64,000 bases of DNA from positions 30,575,773-30,639,772 of the forward strand of contig OW121850.1 in NCBI GenBank assembly GCA_933228895.1. Direction: 5' to 3'. The notes below the pieces were generated by a model. The model saw only the letters and a list, made by a program, of their open reading frames with translations. It searched no databases and was not told the DNA's origin. This stretch comes from Platycnemis pennipes. Lineage: Eukaryota; Arthropoda; Insecta; Odonata; Platycnemididae. Position 1 is the first letter of the stretch. Each line of letters begins with the position of its first letter. Below, one piece after another: positions 36,022-46,461 of the stretch. A program made the translations under genes and the position numbers.

Positions 36022-36597
36022 TTAATACCAGTAGTTTTTGGCAGGATATTTGCTCAATATAGTACAAAACCAACTATAAACTTCATCCAATTCTATTGCA
36101 GTATGCCCTATTTCCAGCAAATAAATCAAAAAGGAAACTAATTTTTGGTGTTCTTTTACCTCAAGTGCAAATATTAACTCTGGCGTGCTCTCTATTTCAT
36201 AGCGATCTCTCTGCATTTGCATTTTATCGTCTTAACATCCTTAATTCTTAGATGCATTGAACTCCCGCTACCTTTGAGTTTCCAGGCCCTGACTACCGTG
36301 CCTTGCAAATGTGATATCCCCCTTGATCAATGCTGCTTAATATTTTCTAACTTCTCTGCCATTAGCGTCTTATTGATTTTACATTCCCTCACTATAATCG
36401 TGGCTTTTCTTTTCCTAGCCTTCTTAAATTCTGCTAATCTTTTCACTGCTTCTGTGCAAGGGCTTCTTGTAGCAGGTTTTTGTGGCAGCGTCACCGCTGC
36501 ATGGATTATTTTCCTTTTAGCAACTACCCTTCGACCTTGAGTGACCATAACTGGAGCAATAAATGTCAGGCTGGGCTTTGTAGCTGCACATCTTTGT
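36022..36597 (-). other. Unrecognised minus-strand open segments, possibly an ORF1/gag relic
   Basis: From about 36597 to 36325 the minus strand is open without a convincing start and encodes a basic segment with LAEFKKARKRKATIIVRECK, stopping at a TGA. In a shifted frame, 36222-36022 encodes a 66-residue stretch rich in charged and hydrophobic residues (ELIFALEVKEHQKLVSFLIY). The basic part vaguely recalls the ORF1/gag region of non-LTR elements, but no zinc knuckle is present. I cannot assign it. Confidence 0.25.
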
Positions 36598-39475
36598 ATA
36601 TTATTAACGATTAAGCACGCATTAGTCCTAAAAATAATATTAATAGGGCAATTTAAGTGTATTTAATCAATAATTTCCATTTTATTCCATCAACCAAAGG
36701 CAAATGTTTCATAAGTTTTCATGCAGGTGTTCGAACGTTTCACCTTTCTAAGTTTCCCGCCAATAAAGTAAGGAAACTCTAACATTGATCATTATCAACT
36801 TTATATGGTTACATATTGAGTGTGTTGCTGGAGAATGAATTCAAAAGGTTTCCTCGCACTCTCAAATAAGCATTTCCAATAAGCACTTACACAAGGATTT
36901 CGACCACTCAATATGGAAGCGATATGAACTGGTAAGTACTCTTGGCATTACACCCAGGCAGAGATAAGAATCGGGAAATGGTGCATCATTAGTGATGCAC
37001 ATGAATAAGCCTTTACTTCTTACATCCTAGACACCTATTTGTTTGCAGTAACAGTAGTAAATGTTTAACAATTGCGTGCGGCATTGAGGAAGGTTAAGTC
37101 GTCCTTGTTTGGATAGGTTGTTTTTCTGTTCAGAATTACCCTCCTATTTCCTATGTAGTCACATAATATCCGACTTTATCAATGTTGTGAAAACCCGTTT
37201 ACTATTTTTTTTATTTTGCACCATGCACACACCTAACTTTTTCTAAATTGAAGCTTGTACTTTTCAGGTGATAGTTATAGATTTGGTTCAGATTACTAGG
37301 TAGATCCAAGCTTGCTTTGATTGTTTTCTATCCTAATTATAAAAAAATAGGCAAAATTAGTTGTTCAATTTCAAGATGTTATCATCTGCCGTCACCCGAG
37401 AAATTATGAACATTTTAGGGTATGAAGGCCTTATAATATTGTTGACGCAGAAGTTCATCATGTCGATTTTTAGAATTATTTTTTTCTAATTCTTTGTTTG
37501 TTTGCGAGCGAGGTATTGTGCGTGGCGAAACTATATACGCCTTCAACTGAAATAAAATGCAAATATGCGCAGTTTTCTTGTATATGGCCTCAATTAAAGG
37601 GATTCCGCGTTTATTGCGCTCATTGTTCGACGCGAGCGGTCACCGGGACCACCCCCCCAACCCTCTCGTGCCGCTGTGATGCACGCTTGGCGTGATCAGA
37701 TCAGGCGCAGTGAGGTCACTGGATCGGAAGCCCTCAGGCGTAGATGACGCAATTCTATTGGGAGGGTGATTCCTCTGGGATTGCGCAGGAAGATACGCCT
37801 TCCACCGCTTCACCTCGGCCAGGGGCGGGAATGAAATGCCACTTCCAAAAGCCTAGCCACTATTTTGCAGGCGTCCATCTCTTTGAGAAATTAATTTTAA
37901 TCTTTAGTCTCGAGCAATGAGCGGGCAACGTTTGCATTGAAATACTCTGCGGGGCGAGAGATTTTGCTAGTTACCGCAAAGTAATGGGGGCGTTTACTCG
38001 GAACCGAAATCGCAATTTTGTACCCGAAATGGTTAGAAGGAAACGAAAAAAGATTTTTAGTGAAAAAATTATCTTAACTTATAACTTAAAATTATTTTAT
38101 CTTATAACCATTCACTCATTAATCGAAAATTAAAATAAACAAAAGATGACGTCCATCGAAAAGGCTGCTTTGATATCATTGACGTAATTTTCCTCCCGTC
38201 CTTGACTGCTTTTAGGGGAAGGGAAGGGAGTGGAGGGGGGTTCTCGGAAGGTCTGCTCGCACAGATACTGGCGCAACTGCTCCTATTGGCATAGTCAGGC
38301 TTGTCCCCCCCATTGCGATATGGCGAAGTAGCTTCGCGGGATCAGTTGTGATTGGACGAAGTCGATATACGTCAGAGGTTGCACCACGCCCACTTTTCCG
38401 AAAAGGTTAAAAACATCAGTTTTTGCTGCTTATAACTCAAGAAATAATTGACGGATCAAAAAACGGAAAAATACGCGTCTTTTTATTTTACAAACTCTAT
38501 CAGATTTGGCAATAAAAAATATGTTAAACGACCCCATTATTAACGTTTATCATCATATATCAGTATCGGTCTCCTACTTTTGTACTTGCACTTTTTAGTA
38601 TAAAATATATTAACGCATTAGTTCACAACATTTTTAATTAAGTATACTGCAAGAGAAAAAAAAACTAAATAAAAATAATACAATTTTCAATGTACACATG
38701 TTTTAGCAGTGCACGCCAACAGATTTCAATCACACATATTTTTAAGCAAGTCATAAACAGAATCAATTCACACATCTTGTAGCAATGTACAGCAACAAAA
38801 TTCCAAATTATGGCTCTCATATCTCGTCACCTTCTCCATTGAATGCTTCCGAAAATGATTAATTTACTTTTAAAATTGAAATATTTGCATAATATTGGTA
38901 TCTTTTATTATATCCAGTGAGAATCAATTCCAATTATACTTAATACGGCGACCATGAAAAGTATATGATAGATTTTTGTATTATACTGAGGGTTTTTTGG
39001 GTCTATATGGCGGAATCTTGCTAAGCGATTTTGAATATTTTTTTGAAAGTAAAGGAGATGAAGAGGCAAGATGGTAAGCTCCACTTGAGAATTTTAGAGG
39101 CGAAGGTGATAATTAGAGTCAACTTTTGGTTACTTTGGGCCATTTTAGTTTCCTGCATGAATCTGAGTGATCCCAATGAATGAGATCCCAAAGTAGAGAC
39201 TTGGACGATAATAGCATATCAATGCATCTATAAGGGTAAGCGTCAAATGGTGGGACCACTGTGCATAAATAATCTAATAGGTTTCTACCATCCAATCATT
39301 TTACAAAAATATATACACCACTTTTTTCGGGTGTCAACATAAGGAGAAATTAATAAAATATCATTGTTTTATATAATACTCAAGTGGAGGTGGAGAAAAG
39401 GGGAAATAGATTGAATGACTGACCTTAAAATTCAACACAATTCAAAACTGCCACATAGCTCTATTGTATATTAAG
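36598..39475. other. AT-rich intergenic stretch
   Basis: Nothing coding is supported. One of two exact 26-base repeats lies at 36722-36747 (partner 41433-41458). A less AT-rich, CpG-containing part lies at 37620-37850 and again at 38210-38400, without recognisable genes. Confidence 0.4.
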
Positions 39476-39596
39476 GCAGTGGTGTCTTGGTTTATTTGCT
39501 ACGACTTAAGCACTTTGTAGAGAGTACAGCCACGTCAGTACTCCTTCTGATGGGACTTCATACCGTGAATCACTTGGCACTCTTAGTTAAGAGCTG
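39476..39596 (+). repeat. SINE body fragment
   Basis: CGTCAGTACTCC, then GATGGGACTTCATACCGTG, CACTTGGCACTC and GTTAAGAGCTGG align in order with the young SINE body. Head and tail are missing. It passes directly into RTE-like sequence. Confidence 0.6.
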
Positions 39597-39830
39597 GAGA
39601 ATAGCGATGGATGGGAAGAATGGTAAAGGAAGACCTCCAAAGAAGTATATACGAGTACCGAAGAATTTGAAAAACAAAACTATGAAGTTCCACATACTTC
39701 ATGGGAATGTGTGGGAATGTAGGGAATGAAGTGGGAATGAAGGCGTTAGCCGATAGAAGAAGGGAATGAAGAACCTCGGCTAACCAATCTTAGGATTGGA
39801 GGCTAGTGGTGATGGAAAAATACTGACGTT
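39597..39830 (+). pseudogene. RTE-like 3' fragment fused to a SINE fragment
   Basis: MDGKNGKGRPPKKYI is the basic tail of the RTE-like ORF. A decayed stretch follows, then GCCGATAGAAGAAGG and the terminal CCAATCTTAGGATTGG palindrome and GGTGATGG tail. The reading frame is short and broken. Confidence 0.65.
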
Positions 39831-42797
39831 CGACGTGAGATCATTCTATTGAGTTAGACAGTAGCGAATAGCGATTGAACTTCGTTGAACTTCACGTTCG
39901 CTGAAGCCCTAAACTTCAGCTGCCTCACTTTTGTGCCCATATAAGTTGTGAAAACCGAAGCGTGTTTACGGAAACAAGGCGCTTGCCACAACTTATTCGT
40001 GCAAGAGAGTTTTACTCTTCTTCTTCTGTTTCTTAGCTGTTTCTTAGATGGCTTTGCGTGTCTCTTAAAACGGGACTGTTCTTACGGTCAATGTGTAAGT
40101 TTGAGGATATAGTTGGAGCGTAGTAACCAAGAGAAAATGGTGAAAAAGTGAATACTGGAAGATGTACTAAAATAATACCCGGGGGAATAATTTAACGATT
40201 AGTCGATCGCCTTTGTCGTTATGAGAATGTCTCTCCGATTGACAAAGTGTAAAATGTTTGTGAAGATGATTTTAATTGACAAAATCTGAGGGTATTAGTG
40301 ATGCTAAATAGAGAGGAGTGGCCGGTATATATTGTATTGCGAAGTCAGAAATGAAATAAAGTTAAGGAAAAATATCGGTTGCGATACAGAATTATCATAC
40401 TAGGAATTAAAAATTTTATCATACGAAGCTTTTATTAAATAACTCAGCGGGAATTTACAACCTTTTCAGCATATAGTATTACTTGTATACGAACCAAGAA
40501 AAAGTACTTCCGAGCTTATTTCATTGATAAGAATAGATCCCAAGATCATTTTACGAGTGGTAAACGATCGTTTGAGTGGTCTGATGCCCAATGCAATTTA
40601 ATAATTGCGCAAATAGTCTGCTTCTGAACATTTTCTTGAACTCATCCCCTCAAGGGAATATAAGAACATAGCCAACAGCTTTGATTTCTTCCACATATTT
40701 CACATCCACACTCCAGAAGTTTTTACAATAGGTCTCTTTTACCTTTCATATTTTTCTGTACTCCCACTTTGTTTCTGGGTCACTCTTTTCTCTTGAATTA
40801 CGTTTTTAGTGAACACTCTTTCCTTGATTTTAAGAACGTGAAAAATTTTCCCGAGTTGTTTTTTGTTGGTTTGCATACACAAAATTATGCCGTGAGTCAT
40901 GAAGTATTTTTACACCCTAGCCATGGAACATTTCAAGTAGGTTCGTGACAAATGTTTCTTTGCTGGAGGATGAATATCGTTATCTAACCGCTGAATAAGC
41001 ATTGCGTGAATGCTATCTGCAAGCAAAACAAGTCCTGAGATCTAAAGGTGCTCCTTGCGGCATCGTAATGCGAAAAATGATAGGTTGACTAATACGAGCA
41101 TTCCTATATCATTCTTAGAATTCAAGCCAGCTGCATGATCGAGGCCCTCAGGCACATTTATTCCTTATAAATCACGAGATAACTCCATACTACCTAGAAT
41201 CTTCCTGGATAGTCCTTGACGTCTGCACTTCCTTTCCAATCCATGACACACTAGAAATATGCCGTAGTTAATTAAAAGCTTCAGAATGCCTTCTTTTCTC
41301 TTCCATTAAACAGGTACCCTTACTTGCAATGCGGAAGAGGTTTCTGATACAAAATAATCATTCTCGCATCAAATGCAAACTGGATTTGAAACCCTCTAGG
41401 AATTGTATAGATTCGACGAGAAGGAGTATTCCTGCAGGTGTTCGAACGTTTCACCTTTACTCTAAGATAGTCACGTTTTCAACATTCAAAAAGCATTGAC
41501 TACACGGACCTAACTGGGCTATCAAAATAAGAATGAATTACAATCTTTACTTTGAAGTAATTTCGTAAATAAAGGGAAATATTCATGGATCCTTGCATTT
41601 AATGGCTGTTTCGGACGGAAAGACGCTTGAGAAAAGAGACGAGAAGAGAGGAAGTACAGATTTGGTTTCACTATCTGCCAAACCAAGTCGAAGAGTTTCA
41701 GGAGAGAGCTACAAGGCATCCGTTGAATTATTCTCTAGACCTTAAAACAAGTAACAGAACATTACACAGCCGAGAAATCATTCAGCAATGTTTCCTTTGT
41801 AACTATAATTTTTCCCTTTTATTGTAGTTTAATGCTCTTCTGCGTTAGATCTATTCCCCGGATAAATGTTGAGTAACACCCTATTCTCACTACCCAAGTT
41901 TGCTCTGATTTCCTGTATTCGTCACGTACTTATCACAATTTTAACGGAATTTTTAGCCCTCCAGCGGCCAGTTGGGAGTATTTGGCTTTGAAATTAATAG
42001 GTATTTTATTTATGCTAAGTTTTAGTTTAATTTCGTATTTTATTTATGTTGTTCACTTTTCTTTCGGTTTCATTAATTCGTCACTAACACAGGGTTATGC
42101 TCTCCCTAATCCCCTTGCGTGATTTTTTGCAACTTACTAGCGTCATTAACGCAAATACTCTTATAGAAGGGTATGTAAGACTGCTATAATACTTTCCCCC
42201 TTTATTCTGTCCTTTTTCTCTTGAGTATAAATAACGGATCAGTAGAGTTAGATGATTAATTTTTTCCCAAACCCTGATTCTTTGACGCCGATTCAAGGAA
42301 TGAATGAGAATTTCTTTGACTGTATCACATATATTTTTTGCACTTGTCTCCGAGCGCGATTCATCGGTTTGTTGTTTTAAATATTTTGTTTGGCCGAATA
42401 CATGTTTTTTTAAAGTATTTGGGGGTATGCCGTTTTTTTTATTTTTTGTAAACACATCAATTACCTATCTAACTCTTGAGTGGTCTAATCCACAAAGTCC
42501 GTTATGCCCATGAGATAACGACCTTGGCTAACCTTTACAACTTATCTAACTTTGTGCATTTGGTAAAGTGATAATAAATATTTAAACTTTATATTTGTGA
42601 GATAAAAGTCGTGTTCAAAGCAAATGTTTGGTCAGGTTGGTGAGGGTGTAGATCTTATGAATTGTTAACCCAAATTCACACTGTTGGCTAGAGAGGCACC
42701 AACCCCTTTATCTGTGCCGTCTATGGTATCCTAGAAAGAACTATTGCTCAGAAAATATCGCAGTTTAGGTGATTATATATTTTTTCCAGTTCAGTTA
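39831..42797. other. AT-rich sequence, nothing recognised
   Basis: Short frames only (for example 123 codons minus at 42084-42455, no motif). The second 26-base repeat is at 41433-41458. Confidence 0.4.
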
Positions 42798-42872
42798 CCG
42801 CGAGGGGAGATCGAACTCGGGCCCCCGAACAGGAGCCTAACGCAATACCTTCTGGGCTATCTTGTCATTTGT
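42798..42872 (-). repeat. tRNA-like SINE head
   Basis: The minus strand reads GATAGCCCAGAAGGTATTGC then GGCCCGAGTTCGATCTCC, giving A-box- and B-box-like parts. The stems do not close into a clean tRNA. A different family from the 335-bp SINE. Confidence 0.45.
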
Positions 42873-42929
42873 AACGTTTTGAAACTTGAGTTATAAAATT
42901 TGGAGTAAGTTTTTTCTTTTTGCTCACTC

Positions 42930-43570
42930 GACATGACTGCGTCTCCAGCTTACGTTCCAGCGAGGGAGAACGAGGAAAATTCCTCCATGCGAGAGCAAGC
43001 GATTGGCATTCAAAGTTTTTTTTCCTCCACGCCTTGGGTTGTTTTCCCCAGCCATGGATACGTTCTTCTTCTGAAGCACCGCCGGATGATGTATCCGCCC
43101 GAACCTCGCCCATTCGCTCGCCTTCCCCGGAAACACGCTCCCTCATTTCGCCTCGCACTTGGAATACTCGCGCGGACTCTCGATATCGAAAGGGGAGAGA
43201 GCCTCCCCTTGTCGAGGGTGGGGATGGAAAGGCGGAGGTGTACCTGCTACCCTCCGCGATGGAGAGAGAGAGAAGATGGGAGGGACTGAGGGGGGTAGTG
43301 GGCGTTGAATCACACAAGCTCGCGGCGAACGCCCAGGAGGACGGATGGGATAATGTAAGCGCGGACGCTCCGACGCAGGTGAGGCGAGGATGGGGACTGG
43401 GAGGAGGGATGAAAGATCTGTCTCCCCCTTTCCAAGGAGCAGCGTATGCTGTGCGTTCATGTGTGTTGCAATTACGCCTCCGTGGCCCTCTCCGGCCACG
43501 AAGCCAGGGGCCCTTGTTCGCTCACTGTTGCGTCGACTCGACTGACGCAAAGGGTGCGTGAAGACGGAAG
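42930..43570. other. CpG-rich island
   Basis: A dense CpG block in AT-rich surroundings with a GAGAGAGAGAGA tract near 43262. Frames of up to 213 codons exist on both strands at once, as expected when stop codons are scarce, and none has a motif. A good donor-like CAG|GTGAGG occurs at 43377. Promoter, enhancer or untranslated exon is the best guess. Confidence 0.45.
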
Positions 43571-43929
43571 TCTAAAGGAGGGGAACGCCATTGGTCAGGG
43601 GTGGCCTCTTTACTTCCTGGTTAAATATATTTTAAGTTCACGTTCTGTTGATTGCCGATGAATTAGTAAATAAACATGAATATTATGCACAGTTTATGGC
43701 AATAGGGTGATTTCCTATTATTTATTAATTATCTTGATAGAAAGTTTATGGCCTCTGGAGTGCATATTTTTTACGCCGTTCGATGTTTAAGGGCCGAAGT
43801 ATTTTTCCTCATTAATTGAAAAGTGAAAAATTCGACGGCACGAAAACGTGACGGCAAACTATTGCATGCCAGTAGATTATACGTGTGACGTGTTACTCTT
43901 TCCTCCACCTACCTTAGGTGATATCTGAG

Positions 43930-44490
43930 GTATATTCGTCCGATGGACGAAGTAAATTAGAAATTGCCAGTAGAATTGCACAAGCGAAAAGGGCATTTTA
44001 CCAGAAGAAGATTCTGCTTGCAGCTGCATATAGAAGCGTGGAAGTGAGGAAACATTTCATTAGAACATACATCTGAAGCACTCTACTATATGGCAGAGAA
44101 GCATGGACAATAACAGCAGCTGAGAAGTCCAGGCTGGATGCATTTGAAATTTGATGCTACCGAAGAATGGTGAAGAATAAATGGATCGATCGAGTGAGAA
44201 ACGAAGAAGTCTTAAGAAGAGTGGGAGAGAAAAGATGTCCACTGAAAACCTTAAAAAGAAGACTGGGCAACTTAATAGGCCACATCTTAAGACACGATGG
44301 TCTGATGAAGACAATCGTCGAGGGAAAAGTAAGCGGGAAAAATGGAAAAGGCAGGCCTCGTATGAGGTATATGGAGCAAGTTGTGAAGGATATAAAAGAG
44401 AGGAGCTACGTCAATATGAAGGTTGGCCGATAGAAGAATCGAGTGGAGGGCTGCGTTAAACCAATCCTGGGATTGTTGACTGATGATGAT
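43930..44490 (+). pseudogene. RTE-like non-LTR retrotransposon, 3' part
   Basis: Readable from SSDGRSKLEIASRIAQAKRA through FYQKKILLAAAYRSVEVRKH, LLYGREAWTITAAEKSRLDA, WIDRVRNEEVLRRVGEKR, LIGHILRHDGLMKTIVEGKV and GKNGKGRPRMRYMEQVVKD. Two TGA codons (near 44072 and 44154) and a frameshift near 44422 break it. In the shifted frame it ends RRIEWRAALNQSWDC-stop, the stop falling just after the CAATCCTGGGATTG palindrome, followed by a TGATGATGATGA tail. This is the best-preserved copy of the C-terminal half and lacks the RT core and endonuclease. Confidence 0.92.
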
Positions 44491-45040
44491 GATTCACTCA
44501 GTTAATTTATTGTGATTAACTTTTTTTGTTTATTTAAAATTATTCATTCAGTTGATTCGTTTAAAAACAGTTAGTATCCATTTTGCGAATCGCACCGTGA
44601 ATTCATGGCCCATAGTCGCGCGAGCTTCACGCCATGCTTCGCGGTAGCAGAGCCCTCCCCGAGCAGGATGCCCTGGAGCCAATAAAACGACCATTGATAC
44701 AATGATTGACGGAGGAGACTTTTTGAACTTAGATTGTTTTCATCTGCTATTATTAATACATATTCACTAAAGCTCTGAAATATTATGGTAAGTCCAGGAA
44801 ACGAATATTTCCTTTGGCTCATCCCGCCCTTTCTGAGCTTTTTCAAATGAACTTAAAATTGACATGTAATAATTATTTATAGTAAACGGGGATTTCTCGT
44901 CCCAAATGTTTTGCGTCAAGTTAATACATTTATGGCGATGAATCGCAATTAATGAATTCCGTTTTCTTTCATGAAAGAAACAACCTTATTATCATCTCTC
45001 CAGTAATAAAAAAGGACACAAAACGTAAATGATTTTTTGA
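44491..45040. other. AT-rich sequence, nothing recognised
   Basis: A 91-codon minus-strand frame at 44571-44846 shows no motif. Confidence 0.4.
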
Positions 45041-45130
45041 TAGTTATAGGTAAGGTTATAGATTAGGTTATAGGCTATGGGTAAGGTTATAGGCTATAGG
45101 TAAAGTTATAGATAAGGTCAATGGTAAGGT
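45041..45130 (+). repeat. Imperfect short tandem repeat (GGTTATAG(R)TAA-like)
   Basis: About seven imperfect 10-14 base units of the type TAGGTAAGGTTATAG. Although TTAGG appears once, the units are irregular and not the insect telomere repeat. Confidence 0.75.
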
Positions 45131-45158
45131 TTACTATGGTTTTCTTCCTCTCTTAATG

Positions 45159-45365
45159 GGGTTCGGGTTAGATCGGTGCCTGGAACACTGGCTTCCAGAT
45201 GACCCGGATATAAATCCCGGAAACAGCAGAGTTCAATGGTTTACTGGCCCCCAAAGAGGTAACTCCTTAAGTCATTGCGGACTTAGGAGTTTTTCCCTAC
45301 CTTTTTCCGTTTCTTGAAAAGCTCCTAGCCATATCAAATACCTATTCTAAAATGACCAAAATAAC
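45159..45365 (+). repeat. Diverged SINE copy
   Basis: GGGGTTCGGGTTAGATCGGT, AACACTGGCTTCCAGATGA, AAATCCCGG and CTACCTTTTTCCGTTTCTTG align with the young SINE in order, ending in CTATTCTAAAATGACC. It directly precedes the LINE RT relic. Confidence 0.65.
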
Positions 45366-45376
45366 TTCATACTGTT

Positions 45377-46160
45377 TTCATGGACTTTAACAAGGTATTT
45401 GACAAGGTTCCTCTCAATAAGCTAATATCAAATCTTTGGGAGCAATGAATTAATTAAAAGGCTATAAATTAGATGAGCGACTTGGTGATTGACAGTGAGT
45501 AAAAGGTCGTTATCGATGGAACCAGCTCTGACAGAAGTGAACTCAGCTGGTTAGGGTGTCCTCTGGTTTTCCTCTAGGAAGTGTTTTGTTGCCCCGTATT
45601 TTTTCTTATTAGCATAATTGATATCAATGAAAAAAATTCTAATGTCGAAAGGATATTTTCTGATGATGCAGTCGTTTATCGACAAAATAAAATGCATCGG
45701 GCTTAGAGATTTTTCACTACCAATCTGAACATTTTTGATTCTTAGTGACAAGACAGACCCGCAGTTAAAACTGAACAAAATTGCTCTTCTGGTATAAAAA
45801 GCCACTGAAACGTAGAGACTAGAAGGCTGTTCGATAGATTAAATTTACTTTAAAGTTCTAATTAAAAAGGTCGAACCTGATTCTGCACTTGTATTTCCAC
45901 CCCCACACTACATTAGCAAATCAGACGGAAGGGATGAGAAAAAATAGATTAACTACTTTGTTTTCCCCCAAAAATAATAAATGATTACGGAGCAAGCAAA
46001 GCAATTTATACTACAGTGTTAGAAATTAATCTAAAAATTACGAACCAAATTTCATTATCATTTCCCAAAGTTTTTTACCCATTTCCTTTTCAGCATTATT
46101 CATTTTTAGGAATTGTCTACCACCCCCTGCCACACGCTCATACAGCGACTCGCAGGGGGG
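45377..46160 (+). pseudogene. CR1/Jockey-like LINE reverse transcriptase relic
   Basis: In broken frames the plus strand reads FMDFNKVFDKVPLNKLISNL (45377-45436, the RT palm AFDKV motif), then GTSSDRSELSW, a degraded GCP...L segment and the catalytic FSDDAVVYRQN (near 45655). Sequence homologous to 22.96-23.28 kb follows, with the terminal hairpin CCCCCTGCCACACGCTC / CGCAGGGGGG at 46125-46160. Many stops make it non-functional. Confidence 0.8.
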
Positions 46161-46269
46161 CGTGTAGATTACCTTAACTGCCAATCGCCTTCCCCACTTT
46201 CATTACCCAGTAATCATGAGCATGAAGATAATAACTAAATAATAAACAAAATTCTATGAGTTTTACACA

Positions 46270-46461
46270 AGTCATCATCATCGGTTAACAATCCTAGGAT
46301 TTGGTTTGACTCGATTCTTCTATCGGCCAACCTCTTCATACTGACGTAACTCTTCTCTTTTACATCCTTCACAACTTGCTTCATGTATCTCATACGAGGC
46401 CTGCCTTTTCCATTCTTCCCGTTCATTTTTTCCTCGACGATTGTCTTCATCAGGCCATCGT
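46270..46461 (-). pseudogene. RTE-like 3' fragment
   Basis: The minus-strand frame reads DGLMKTIVEEKMNGKNGKG then RPRMRYMKQVVKDVKEKSY and KRLADRRIESN, ending in the CCTAGGATTG palindrome and a GATGATGATGA tail. It is close to the 44.2-kb copy and starts near the same codon as the 18.7-kb copy. Confidence 0.88.

Noticed and set aside
42920..43561. 213-codon plus-strand frame
   Set aside because: Lies in a CpG-rich island where frames on both strands are open together. No domain or codon-level evidence.
45041..45130. Telomeric TTAGG array
   Set aside because: Only one TTAGG is present and the unit length is irregular.
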